Source of the DNA: Deroplatys truncata
Taxonomy: Eukaryota > Arthropoda > Insecta > Mantodea > Mantidae
Length of the DNA: 64,000 nucleotides
Assembly (NCBI GenBank): GCA_030765065.1
Contig: CM060978.1
Span: 109,239,192 to 109,303,191, forward strand
Direction: 5' to 3'
Below the pieces are notes generated by a model that was not told the origin of the DNA, made no database searches, and saw only the letters and a list, made by a program, of their open reading frames with translations. The translations under genes were made by a program, and so were the position numbers. Below, piece after piece: positions 1-11,866 of the stretch (its first letter is position 1; each line of letters starts with the position of its first letter).

Positions 1-744
1 AAACCCTTTAGTTCAAGGTTCAAGTAGCTAGAATTCAAGACGTTAAGAAATAAGAGATGTGTGGAACCGCACGTAGGCCAGTTCGGAAAAATGAGAGATA
101 AAGAATTCTTATAATTAGAGGAAAAGTTGTGTTTCAGGTGCACAAGATTTGCCGACGTATGGTGTAGGAACTTTGGTGGGGTAGTTCTAAAGCAAGCTGG
201 ACTTAAGTTAATAAAATAGCGTGTATTGCTAAAATTAGCTTATTTTCTTTCTGTTGTTTCGCGTACAGCTTGAGGGACTTATAGTCTTTTACGGTGATCG
301 GCAGTTCGTAGCACTTAAGACCGTGCTGGCATCAGTTACTTAGCGATGGCCGCGAGGGATAATGCCGGTAAGCAAATTGACAACTCACGACAATTTTCGC
401 TTCTGGTTTCTTTTATTGCGGAAAAAGTTATTTCAAATCATAAAACTGATAATGCAGAAGTTAGCAGGTATAATAATTTCATTGTTATAGTTTCGAGTGC
501 TAGATTCATCATCAGCTTCATTCTTTATCTTCAAACAGTCGGCAACTCACTTCAATAGCTCAAGTTTAGATCACATTAAATTTCTCAGTCAATTTAAACT
601 GGCGTTATCTTTTCACACTACGCCCACGCATACCCTGAGAGAAAGATCTCATAGCCAACCACTGTAGCAGTCGGCAGCAGAACAATAGCAGATGTTGGAG
701 ACGACGTCAAAAGGTGACACCGGCCTTTCGTCGTCAAAACACAC
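1..744. other. No recognised gene; AT-rich DNA
   Basis: A 70-codon open frame on the plus strand (346-558) has no recognisable domain and no neighbours that support it. I treat it as chance. Nothing else is seen before the family A fragment that follows. Confidence 0.5.
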
Positions 745-1085
745 AATTTACTTAAATAACTTACTTTGTGGCATGAGCTATTTCTGAAATATCCGAATTG
801 TTCAATACTTTGTCAATCTTTTTAAACTCCTGTCGATTTTCAGTTGTTTCTCGCGATGTCATGGAAAAAGTATGGAGTTTTAATGCTAGCTATATTGGTC
901 AGTCCTTAAACATTTGACTATCGCTGCTCGCTTTGTATCTATAACGAAGTCTGTAATGCAGCTATTTCCGGAAAGGTTTATCTCAATTTAAATGAAGTAG
1001 ATAGAAAAATGAGCTTTCGTAAGTATAATTACTAGTAAACGATAAGAGGATAGAGAAAGTCATATGAATGTAACACATAAGATAT
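745..1085 (-). repeat. Family A repeat, 5'-end fragment
   Basis: Minus-strand partial copy. It keeps the diagnostic 5' end of the family, seen here reversed: a GATAGAGAAAGTCAT motif followed by the complement of the TACACTCACATG-type start. Upstream are the conserved blocks around 'gcgatgtcatgg' and 'tcaatttaaatgaagtagat'. The half that carries the 3' hairpin is missing. Confidence 0.65.
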
Positions 1086-1541
1086 TTTTTCAATTAAAAG
1101 CTACGATCCGTATCAGGCTATAAGTTTCTTAGCTTAAATTATATTAAAAAAAGTATTTTTGAGTTATTTTCCAACAGATTATTTTTAATATGGTTCTATA
1201 AAGTCTTCATTTATTAAAACAAATGAAGGTTTCATTTCCCCAACTGCCCACAAGCCTCGCCCATGCATTGCTAACTACTCCCTGGAAATCAACTTAGCAA
1301 TAGAATTGGTACCAAACAGTGATATCGGGCAAACTCATACGGAAATATGAGCTATCAATTCTTCAGAAGACAATATGTTACTAAATTACCTGCAATTTTT
1401 ACCTAAGCAATAAAATATATGTATGAATTTTTATGGATGGGAACTAATATTCCAGTAAAACTATTTATATCTTATTCATTGCGAGACATCTATTCAGTTA
1501 CCAGCAATATGTAAAACACAAAAACAAAAAACAAACAAAAC
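1086..1541. other. Unremarkable AT-rich spacer
   Basis: I see no coding frame, RNA or repeat that I can name between two family A copies. Confidence 0.4.
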
Positions 1542-2354
1542 TGATTTGTTACACTCACATGACTTTCTCTATTATGTATTCAACAAACGCTTATTCGCCA
1601 TATACTTCATGTTAATCGATATAAACATTTGCAGAAACTATTTTATTGCTAATTTTTTTGTAGGTGCAAGGGGAATGTAGTAGGCTTTAAGCGATAGTCA
1701 TATCTTTTATGAACTGGTTGCTATGTGGAGCATGCCATTCCCTTTGCATGTCCAGGAACATAAAAAATGAATAACTATTACCCATTTGAGAAAAAGTGTA
1801 AGTACTTGAAAATTCAGAAAAATGACAAGGAATATCTCGGAAATGGTTCACTCGACAAAAAAATGCATATAGCATAAATTGTGTATTTTAACGACATCTA
1901 CATTTTTGTGTAGTAAAATTTTGTCTATCTCTTATGGTTTACCAGTTATGCAAAAGTTATTCAGAATGAAGAGAACTTTTGGGGACATTCCCAGGAAATT
2001 CAAGATATACATATTATTTGCCACGAATGTATCTTAAACGTATGATATTTAATCAAAATCGTTAGAGCCATTTTTGAGAGAATCAAAATTTTCGAAAAAT
2101 GTTCCATAGTCTAGGATTCGGGGATATTCTTGAAAATCTTCGTGTCGCATCTTTGAAAGATACTGAAACTAAATACCAAATTTCGTTTTTGAGTTATGCT
2201 GTTCACAGACACACAGATACACATACTGACCTTTTTCTAAAAACTCTTTTTTTGATTCGGGGGGCCTCAAAACATGTATTTTCTGTATCAAATTTTTAAA
2301 TGTAGAAATGCAATACTTTCCCTACTTGGTATACGTAGCAGGGAAAGTAAAAAG
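1542..2354 (+). repeat. Family A repeat, near full-length copy
   Basis: Plus-strand copy of about 810 bp. It starts with TGATTTGTTACACTCACATG followed by ACTTTCTCTA, and ends with a hairpin-forming stretch and GGGAAAGTAAAAAG. The block 'cttcgtgtcgcatc...gatactgaa...gagttatgctgttcacagacacaca' is shared with the other copies. A 66-codon frame inside (2099-2299) matches frames in the copies at 11.7 and 48.5 kb only because the DNA is shared. There is no sign of a real protein gene. Confidence 0.85.
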
Positions 2355-3478
2355 TCATCTAAAACTGTAGAATAATATCATATCGATCCTCACTCTTCTT
2401 GTGAATATATACAAGGTTGTCAGTTGTGTATTAATGTACAATATTTCATTATAGTTTATGGAATAAAGGAACGGAAGGTAATATTAGGTTTATGGTACCT
2501 ATTCCTGGCTTTTACTGCAGAGTTAATGCGTGCCTTGGGTTCCTGCTGTGGCTGTTTATCCGCTTCACGTTTTACTGCTTGAACACAAGCGCCTTAGCAA
2601 TACACAGTTAGTTCCTTGCTCACGGAATATAATATTGTGTTCTTAATTGCCAGTAACAAATATAAATGTACTAACCTGAACTGTAGCAATTCACTTATTA
2701 GTAAAAAAAAATGTTTGTACACGTTGCATCTTATAGGCATACACCAGAAAAATAGATGGAGTAAATCTATCAAAGTCGACCACCAGAGGGCAGCACGCTC
2801 GCAGGTCTAAGAGAAGCAGCTGAAGAATTAGCATACACGTAATGTTGCTTGCTTGAAATAGCTAAATATATAAAATTGTCTTCCCTTTAGAATATAATGG
2901 AGAACCAATTTCATGGTAGCAAATATTGTTGAAAATCAAAGTTTCAAAATATAGCATTGTCGGTTGACGCCAGAGTAACAAGCTCGAAAAGTTAGCTCTT
3001 GTTTGAAAACATAGATAAGCGCTAAGCATTGTATAGTTTACGCTGTTTCTGCCTTAAGCGATGAACGTAAATTAATTTAATTAAATGTGCCACTCATTTA
3101 AGCTTTCTCGTTGATTTTGTTCTCGAAAAGGAAGGGAAGTGATAAATTTTGCAATAAATAATATTCAACTGAAGTTCACAATAAACTGGAGCATACGTTA
3201 ACAGGCTTTTATAAAACTACTATCCATGATTTTGCAAATTTTTATTCAATGATTATTTCATGGATCGTAACAATATATATGCTCATCTGCATTTTAAAAT
3301 GTGCACTTTGTATACTATTAGCCTGCTTTATAAATTCCTGAAAAAGATATTGTTTAAATGTATTGGGGATAGAATACTGCTCTATTTAATTTCTGCATGA
3401 TTTAAAATTATTTCAGATAAATATTGTTTGACGAGGAAAAAATGCTATTGAATACGAGTAAATTAAAATTAAATTGAG
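2355..3478. other. No recognised gene; AT-rich spacer
   Basis: A 64-codon frame at 2616-2810 is unsupported. I see no repeat or motif that I can name. Confidence 0.4.
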
Positions 3479-3757
3479 TTTTATTTATGGACGCTCTTTA
3501 ACTGCTGTGGTTCTTAGCGTCCCATTCTATATTGGGTGTGAAAGACCAGTAATTTTTCTCAGAGGCTTCTATCAGACTTGAGGTTCTTTTACGTGCCGTA
3601 AATGTACGACACGGGACCACCGGCTTTATTTCGCTTCCGAAGGAAGCCATGCTAAGGATTTTTACTCCCGAAAAAATTCATCGCCCTCCACCGGGTTTCA
3701 ACCCGCAACCTCGGGTACTGGAGGCTAGCATAGTAACCACTACCCCACGGGGGATAA
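3479..3757 (-). mobile_element. tRNA-derived SINE, family S1, full-length
   Basis: Read on the minus strand, the element opens with a tRNA-like head. The A-box-like run TGGGGTAGTGG lies near 3742-3752, and the B box, GGGTTGAAACCC-like, is centred on 3694-3704. A body of about 200 bp follows (CATGGCTTCCTTCGGAAG; GGGACGCTAAGAACC), ending near TAAATAAAA. The same body occurs at 9.6 and 40.3 kb. SINEs of this kind are transcribed by RNA polymerase III from the internal boxes and mobilised by LINE enzymes. No protein is encoded. Confidence 0.85.
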
Positions 3758-3837
3758 CTGAATACGAGTGATTTACAGTCTATGTGCCATCCAAGACTTC
3801 GTTACGGGCCGCAGACTGTAAATTAAATTACCACGTG

Positions 3838-4690
3838 AGTTTAAAAAATCTGATACGATAATTTCACGTGAGTTTCTCTACCCTCTATCGCTTATTAGTG
3901 AGAATACAAACTACTCTCACTAAAGCTTATTCTTATATCTACTATGTTTCATTCAAATGAACCTTTGCAAAAATAGCTACATTACACATTTGTTACTGGT
4001 ACAAAGCGAACAGCGATAGTCAAATGTTTAAGAACTGGACGCTATAATCTGGCCTTAAAACTCCATGCTTGTTTCCACGCAATCATGAGAAACAACTTGA
4101 TGTTGAAAGGACTTTAAAGAATGACCAAGAAATGAACCATTCGAACCATTAATAACGTATATCTCAGAAATGTCTTACACCACAAAATACTTATTTAAAA
4201 TTTGGTGTTTCCCGTTTTCGTCTATCGTTTAACGTTTACCAGTTATACAAGATTATACAAAATTCCTTCCAAATGAAGAGGACTTCAAAGGCTATTCCCA
4301 GAAACTTCAAGATATATATCATTTGTCGTGTAAATATCCATTTTAATAAAAATCGTTAGTAGTTTTTTTTAGAAAATCAAAATTTTCCAAAAATATTCCA
4401 TGTATATGGTAGTTGGGGTATGAGGATGTTTTTTTAAATCCTCGTGTCGCATCCTTGGAAGATACTGAACTTAGTTACTAAGATTAGTACTTATCCGACT
4501 TTTCGTTTTTGAGTTATGCTATTCACAGATACACACACAGATTAATATACAGACATATATGTTTCTAAAATGCTTATTTGAATTCATTGGGCCTCAGAAT
4601 ATGTATTTTTGGTGAAATCTCGATATCGAATTTTTGGGTGGAATGCAATACTGTCTCCAGCTACTATCTACGTGGTAGAGAAAGTAAAAG
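3838..4690 (+). repeat. Family A repeat, diverged copy
   Basis: Plus-strand copy of about 850 bp. It ends with the terminal hairpin and CTACGTGGTAGAGAAAGTAAAA. It keeps the internal block 'ctcgtgtcgcatccttggaagatactgaac' and the 'gagttatgctattcacagatacac' block. The 5' third resembles the copy at 745-1085 more than the one at 11.1 kb, suggesting at least two subfamilies. Confidence 0.75.
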
Positions 4691-4799
4691 AGGTAAGAAA
4701 AAACGAAAAATTAAAAAGATAAGAAAATAGTTTGTTCTTGTTATCCTCTTTAACATTCTGTTACGAAAACATATATGTACTCAGATTTCCTGTCAAATA

Positions 4800-5975
4800 A
4801 GTGTTTCAAAGCTCAGACAACCACTTTTTACTTTCTCTAGCTCTCTAGTAATTTTTGGAAAAAGGTGTGTGTGTGAGGGAGAGAGCAGAAAAAGGCGGAT
4901 AGATAACAAGCTTCGTGTTTAAGTTCAAGGTCTTCCAAGAAGGGATACGATAATTGTTAAGAAAATCCCCCATTCCAAACCGCCCTATACATGGAAATAA
5001 TGTCCGTTATCTCTGCTTTTCTCAAAAGTAGCTCTAATAGCTTTGATTAAAACGGTATACTTTCAATGTATTTACATGCCTAGTAATAAAGTATTTAACT
5101 TGAGTTTTCTGTGAATAGCTTTGAAGTCCTCTTCATTCGGAAGGAATTTGTGTAAGTTTGTGAAACTGTTAACGATAAGAGATAGACGAGAAACGTAGAT
5201 ATATTTAAAATGTAAAGTTTATTTCAAATAACTGTTTGTGGCATCAACCATTTCCGATGTATCCGTTATTATTTGAAATTTTCAATGTTTTATTTATTTA
5301 TTTACTTATTTATTGAGTATGCTCCGTTACGCAACGTAATACTACATACTATTTTTACATCATATCACTTAAATCTTAATAGTTAAAATTTCCTTAACTA
5401 ATATAGTCTCATCTACACATGGAATACTTCTATATTTACATTGAGGGTTCACTTTATGGCATCAAAGTCTACTGTTTTGACAATTAATGCATTTAAAATT
5501 TTAAGACATTTGTTTATTATAAAATCCTCTGTCACTGGCCATTTGGTTTTCTGGAGTTCTATAGCGTGTTTTAGGTAGTTTTGGACATCTGTAGGTGCGG
5601 TGTTGTACCGTCTGTTCTTCTAGTAGACAGGAACATGTGGGGTCATCTATTATTCATATCTTGTACATGCCTTGGTTTTACCATGTCTTGAATAAGTTGT
5701 CATTTTTTAAAATATACTCACTACTCAGTTGTTTCTGGCGATGTCGTGGAAGAGTATGGAAATTTAAGTTCAGCATATAGAAGTATCTGACCATCGATTC
5801 AGCTTGTTCTATTCCCCTAGTACATACAACGAAGTGTAATGAAACCGTTTCTTCAAACATTTATCTCAATTAACATAAAGTAGATAAAACAATAAGCTTT
5901 CGTAAAAACACTTCGTATAAGTTATATAAAAATAAACTTTAGTGGCTAGAGAGAAAGTTATTTGAATGTAAACAG
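4800..5975 (-). repeat. Family A repeat, reversed copy split by a LINE
   Basis: Reversed copy. It runs from 'actttctctag' through 'gttcaaggtcttccaagaagggatacgataa' and 'gtcctcttcattcggaaggaa' to 'gagagaaagttatttgaatgtaaacagat'. The copy is interrupted at about 5285-5710 by a LINE 3' fragment; family A sequence resumes with 'tcagttgtttctggcgatgtcg'. Confidence 0.7.
5285..5710 (-). mobile_element. LINE 3' end inserted in a family A copy
   Basis: On the minus strand the segment ends in an (AAAT)-rich tail (5285-5318 on the plus strand), typical of Jockey/CR1-like LINEs. A decayed reading frame upstream contains CSCLLEEQTVQH followed by a Cys and PKL. This resembles the cysteine/histidine motif at the C-terminus of many LINE ORF2 proteins. 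Stops and frameshifts are present. The fragment is severely 5'-truncated and not functional. It is younger than the repeat it splits. Confidence 0.6.
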
Positions 5976-6655
5976 ATTTTTTTTCTATCTGCTTAACGTT
6001 AATCGAGATAAACATTTGCAGATATATTTCATTGCACATTTCGTTGTAGATACAAGATAGAGAAAACCGAATCGACAGTTAAGTGTTTAAAATGCGGCTG
6101 GTATGTCTTTAAAATTTCATACTCTTTACATGACATCGCAGGAAACAAGTGAATAACGGCAGGACTTAAAAATAATTAAATACTGAACAACTGAAAACAA
6201 TATTAACAGATGTCTCCGAAGTGGTTGTTGCCACAAAAAATACTATTTTAAATAAATTGTGTGTTTTAAGCAAATCTACATGCTTTGTAACGTTCTTATC
6301 TATCGATTAGCGTTTATTAGTAATACAAGATCATACAAACTTCCTTCCGAATGAAGAGGACTTCACAGGCTATCCTCAGAAAATTCAAGATATGCATTTT
6401 ATTTTTCAATAAATATATTTAATATATGGTATTTTAATCAAAAGCGTTGGAACCATTTTAGCGGAAATAAAAGGTTTTGAAAAATATTCATGTATATAGG
6501 GAGTTGGAGTGGGGGAAGTTTGGTATTTATCTGACTTTTCGTTTTTGAGTTATGCTGTTCAAGTACACGCAAGGGCCTTTTCTAAAAATGTTTCCTTTTG
6601 TATTCAGGGCCCTCAAAACATGTATTTCCTCTACCTAAGATACATTAGAGAAGGT
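5976..6655 (+). repeat. Family A repeat, plus copy head-to-head with the previous one
   Basis: It begins at 'ctatctgcttaacgttaatcgagataaac' and ends with 'atacattagagaaggtaaac'. It keeps 'gaatgaagaggacttcacaggctatcctcag' and 'gagttatgctgttcaag'. With the reversed copy before it, it forms a large imperfect inverted repeat. A short extra terminal piece (6660-6720) follows. Confidence 0.7.
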
Positions 6656-6719
6656 AAACGATAGTGGCTAGAGAAATTATATGTGAATACCAACAGATTT
6701 TTTTCTAACCCCTAATCGC

Positions 6720-7507
6720 AGAGAAAACTACATTAGACCTGTTACCTATCACCTAAACAATCTTCTCTTGAAACGTATGCACCAAAGTACCTTTCTTTAT
6801 GCATATACAAATATATATTATATTGTGTGTATATATTATATATACACCTATTCGTTGTCAGCAACAAATGTTTTTTTGTGTGGCATGGGTTGACATCGCT
6901 GTGGAATAACTTCAGTCCTGCGGCGATTTGCCAGTGAGTAATGAATGCGTTTATGAGACAACTAAAGATCAAAAGCCATTAATATTTCTTTATCATGTTG
7001 TCGGGGGGCTCGATGCTGGAGGCCTTGTTTTTTAGTGCATTTGTACTTGGCTGTGTTACTTTCCGTAGTTAAATATTATTTTGTTCCTGTGGTTATCACT
7101 GGCATTCTCCCTCAGAAAAAAGAAAAGAAAGACAGATCACAAATGTCTACATGGCGTTAAATTTGAGATGTGTTCATTTTGTGGCTTAAATGATGTGGTA
7201 GCATTAAGAATATTTACAGTCTGAACATTTTAGGAAATACTAAAATTGTAAACTTTTAGAAAAAATTTTATACTAACTTACACTTAATGCTGTACGGTTT
7301 TCAATAAAATTTGAAATGCTCGACAAATATCCTTCAAACCTTTTCTTTTTTATTTTGTTTTATTAATGAAGCTTTTCTACAATATAGCTGTGTACATTTA
7401 CTTAAAAACAAAATCAACATCTAGGTAATGTCATTTTGTTACCCACTGGTAATCCCAAATAGTGCTGACTATTGTGACATTAGTCTAGTGGTATTTTCCT
7501 TTTCAGT
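6720..7507. other. No recognised gene; AT-rich spacer
   Basis: A 76-codon minus-strand frame at 6742-6972 has no recognisable motif. A TA-rich run at 6805-6845 is low complexity. Confidence 0.4.
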
Positions 7508-7930
7508 CTTCTTTTAGCATAATTAGATGTAGGATTTGCTGGTATCCGTTGTAGTAAAGGGTGGTGTGTTATACAAATGAGTTGTTGAGTCTTGTAGCTG
7601 TCTCGGAGGATTGGAAAAACCTCCGGAATCCTAGATCACTGTGAAGAGTGGTGTTGCGAATATATCAAGTAGCTGAGTTATAATTTGGAGAAGTCTGTTC
7701 TATAGAGTTTGTATTCTTCGGATGTGGATGATGAAGCGAAACCCCAGTTTGAATATCATAATGCCATATAGGACGGATGAAGGAATTGTATAATAATCTT
7801 TTGTAGTTTAAAGTAATTTTCTAAACTAAATGATTGTCATTCCATGTGCATTTGCAATCCAAAATTAAGCCGAGATATCTAGCACTTTGTGATGTAGAAG
7901 TTACTCTTCAAACTTTTGTGCATAATAATA
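7508..7930 (-). pseudogene. Jockey-like LINE ORF2 fragment, C-terminal part
   Basis: Minus-strand translation across several frames shows the run of motifs that follows the reverse transcriptase in Jockey-clade LINEs. These are an ARYLGLILD block (thumb region, compare 'YLGVxLD'), then YKRLLYNSFIRPIWHYDIQ, then NTTLHSDLGF (compare 'NxTLHxDLGI'). Internal stops and at least one frameshift make it a relic. It is too diverged from the element at 16.7-20.8 kb to be a piece of the same insertion. What is seen is the motifs; the clade assignment is inference. Confidence 0.65.
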
Positions 7931-7934
7931 TTTT

Positions 7935-9583
7935 AACTCCTGTTTTCAGCAAATCACCAAACCTTTAGGAGATTCTCCATTCGAGCTATCATTACTTTGT
8001 GGCAATTTCAAACAAATTTCACATTTATCCACACATTTTTTCTTATAGATAAACTGTTAAGTACATAGTGTAGCGATTCGTTAGTTGTTTCATATGTATA
8101 CGGAGGGTTGCATGGACAAAGACGCTAATGAGTGCACCGCAGAAGCAAATAAAACTACAAACTCCATAATCCTTTACTTCTGTAAAGAATTTACAAGGTT
8201 TCATTTTATTATGGTTTCTGTCTCTCTTTCTTTCTTTCTTTCTTTCTTTCTTTCATTTTTCATTAAATAGCATTTTTAACATCTGCGTCATAATCTACGT
8301 TTTGAGAAACAACTGATGGTGTTAGTAACTAATTGAATTTGAGCTCAAATATGGGTTTTATTCAGTTTTTGCAGTTAAACTGTACATTCATACTTCCAGA
8401 CGAGAAGGATAATAAATAATTGCAATTAAAAAATATCCCCCACCCCAACAAGTAATCTAACCCGACATCTCTGGTTGATTTCTTTATTAGCTTCTTTCAT
8501 ATGCCTTCACTTGTTTTAAAGATTACGAATTGTTTATCATCATTGCACTTTCGGTTCCGTGACAGCGTAAATAAAATATAAACGTCACGTCTCACTTATA
8601 TCTGAGTAATAAAAGCTGCCAATTATTCTGTCAGAATGAATTAATAGCAACTTAAATATGTAACACTAGAACCCAAATCATAATTCAGTTTTAAAGTCAC
8701 ATTATATTAATGTTGAAACATATATAAATGTAAAACAAAAACACCCGGAGAAAATTAGAGCACTCAGAACTGCATTACAGTTTCACAAACAACTTCTATT
8801 ATTAATGTTGTTAATATTCTCTTTGCTTGTGCTTTTAACTACATTGGTTTTGATGAAACGAAGTTAAAATTCAGAGTTATGATTTTTAAACCTCTAGGGA
8901 ACCAATGACACGTAGCTCGGAACCCAATAAATGTGCATCCAGAAGGGAGGCTGATTATTATCGAACGTGAACATTCAATAAAAAATGAAAGAAATACAAT
9001 GTAAGAAATGTGTACGTATTGATTTATTCCAGTACCCTATAACATTTACGTAATGTATTACTTTTAAATCCTAAATTCATGTTGATCCTTGGAGAAGAAG
9101 ATATACATTCAAGACAGTCCATTGAATTAGGTAAAACTTAATAACAAATAATTTATAATGCTTTAAGGAGAATCGCATTAAAATAATATACACACCCCAG
9201 TTCTGTTAGATTAAGTCAATGTGGAATATGTGTGAATTAGGAGCAAAGATCCCGAAATTATATTTCAAGCATTTTACCATCTTACAGCTGTTTAGACAGA
9301 ATTCTCCATCTGTAATTTTGTCCTCTTAACGAATTAAAACCTAAAAAAACCATTCATTGGTGTATATTGTGAGCAAGGTTATGTATATTGTATGGTCTAA
9401 CAATCCTTGAAGTCTTGAGATAAGCATTATTTCAATGCGCTGAAATCAATTAGGTCGATATTGATCTGCCTGTCCCTATATAGCGCCGCATTATCCCATC
9501 TTCCTATTTAAACGAAAAATACCTCAGTATACAGGTAGATTCTGTTCCAAACATCAGATTATTCCTTTTGTTATAGTTTTCTT
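7935..9583. other. No recognised gene apart from the microsatellite
   Basis: AT-rich sequence without a long frame or a repeat that I can name. The (TTTC)n tract lies within it. Confidence 0.4.
8225..8254. repeat. (TTTC)n microsatellite
   Basis: About seven TTTC units, inside an unsupported 61-codon frame that they partly create. Confidence 0.9.
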
Positions 9584-9826
9584 TTTATTTATGGACGCAC
9601 TTTAACTACTATGGTCCTTAGCGTCCCATTCTACATTGGGCGTGAAAGAACCGGAAATTTTGCTCAGAGGCCTCTTCATCAGCTTGAGGTTGTTTTACAT
9701 GCCATAAATCTACGATACGGCACCACCGGCTTTACCTCCCTTCCGAAGGAAGCCATGCTAAGGATTTTTACGCCCGAAAATATCCATTACCTTCCGCCAG
9801 GTTTGAACCCGCAACCTCGGGCCTTT
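9584..9826 (-). mobile_element. SINE family S1, 5'-truncated copy
   Basis: Same body as the copies at 3.5 and 40.3 kb (GGACGCTAAGGACC, CATGGCTTCCTTCGGAAG on the minus strand). The B box is near 9801-9812. The homology stops just beyond the B box, so the A-box part is missing or replaced. An 88-codon plus-strand frame across it (9611-9877) is an artefact of reading the SINE backwards. Confidence 0.8.
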
Positions 9827-9829
9827 TGT

Positions 9830-11090
9830 TATATTGCATACGACTATGATACGATGATTATAAGATTTACAATGTAATTATATTAAACAATCGCTTTAAA
9901 CTAAGAATAAAGACATAAAACGGAATATTAAATGCGAAAGTGGAGGATACGTGCACTTTAACTCCTTTTATTCGCTAAATCAGCGTGGCCTCTATGTCTA
10001 AATGGGTGCATATGTGGATGATGGATTCTATTTATATATTATGTACTCATCAGAACTAAGCATGTTCAATTAGAACCATTTGCATTAAACAAGTTAGCCG
10101 TTTACCCTTCTCTCCTGTAAACGGTTCAACATAAACTTAGTAGCTGTATGTCCCATGCGTTAGATTATAATATTTGCAGCGATCAGTCTGCTATCAGCGA
10201 TCATAAACTAAAGAAAATGCATTAAAGGAAAGTAAGTAAGGTGAAATGTTGAGATTTCGCACATGCTTCTGCATTTGGAAGGAGTTTTATTTAATAAGAA
10301 AGAAAAAATATACAAATTTACCGAAGATCTAACCCGCGTTGACGTGTCTACTTTGTCCAACGTATCTATTGCGTAACGTAAGAAATGTAGAATAGTTCAC
10401 AAACTGTATAGTACCCGTTCATAGCGCCCGTGTTCTTGCTGGTTTTGCTGTCGTTTTAAGGATTTAGTAGTTTATTTTCAGACATTGAATTTAAGCGCAT
10501 GCTCTACTACTGTCTTCTAAACCGTCCAAACATGTTAATCTTAGATGTGAACTGAGTTCGACATTTGCATATTATTTATAGACTGTACGTTGCACAAAAT
10601 CAAATCAAAAGAAATTGGTGGTCCACATGTTGTATTCAGCTTGATTTTGCACTATAAAGAGTCACTCTGAAATAACCTTCAGATTTAATTCTGTTAATTT
10701 TGGGTTTATTAATTATAATACTACCGTAATAATGGTTTTAAAGCACAACTTTAGTAGGCAATTTGCTAGTGGCATATCCTGTCGCGTTTGTGTACAAAAA
10801 CGTTGCATGTAAATGAATGTATGTGGAGTGGGATATAGCTAATCTTTAACCCTCGTTTGTAATTTCTTTGGCACCATAGGCAAAGATTGGAAAATTAATG
10901 ATGGTGTAACTTAAGCCATGATTCCTTTGCGCCCAAAGTTAACCGATATGCGTCTTTCTAGGGTGAGAGAAAGCTGCAGAAGGGATCCACCCTCTTTCCC
11001 ACTGGGAATCGAAGCCGAGCTCACAAGTTGAAAGCGAATGATTATTAGCTCCTTCTTGCAATCTCTAAGCAATATTTGCAGTCATTAAGC

Positions 11091-11093
<3 letters not shown>
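9830..11093. other. No recognised gene; AT-rich spacer
   Basis: Nothing identifiable on either strand. Confidence 0.4.

Positions 11094-11138
<45 letters not shown>
11094..11138. repeat. (GA)n microsatellite
   Basis: About 22 GA units that directly abut the 5' end of the next family A copy. The repeat may have inserted beside an existing tract. Confidence 0.95.
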
Positions 11139-11140
<2 letters not shown>

Positions 11141-11142
<2 letters not shown>

Positions 11143-11831
11143 TGATGTGTTACACTGACATGACTTTCTCTATTCTTGTACAAACTATTTTTACAAACGC
11201 TTATTCTCCATATGCTTCATGTTAATCGAGATATCGATATGTTAATATTATTGCTAATTTTCTTGTAGATGCAAGGGGAATTGGTAGGCTTTAAGCGATA
11301 GTCAAATATTTTAAGAGCTGGTTGCTATGTCGAGTATTCTATTCTCTTTCCATTACCAGGACAAAAAATGAATAACGAATTCCCATTTGAAAAAAAATTT
11401 AAAGGAATAACAAGCAATATCTCGAAAATGGTTCACTCAACAACAAAAATGTATATAACATAAATTGTGTATTTTAACGCGATCTACATTTTTATGTGTA
11501 GTAAAATGTTGTCTATCTCTTATGGTTTACCAATTATGCAAAAGTCGTTCACAATGAAGAATACTTTTGGAGACATTCCCAGAAAATTCAAGATATACAT
11601 TTTATTTGTCATGAAAGTATCTTAAATATATGATATTTTAATCAAAATCGTTAGAGTCATTTTTGAGAAAATTAAAATTTTCGAAAAATGTTCCATGTAA
11701 AGGGTAATCTGGGGTGGGAGATTTTCTTGAAAACCTTCGTGTCGCATCTCTGGAAGATACTGAACCTAAATACGAAGTTTGGTGTTTATCCGACTGTTCG
11801 TTTCTGAGTTATGCTGTTTACAGACACACAG

Positions 11832-11866
<35 letters not shown>

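Noticed and set aside
346-558. 70-codon open frame near the left edge
   Set aside because: No motif, no splice context, and a length common by chance.
9611-9877. 88-codon frame beginning MVLSVPFYIGRERTG
   Set aside because: It is the antisense reading of SINE S1; the minus-strand frame at 40339-40560 is the same artefact.
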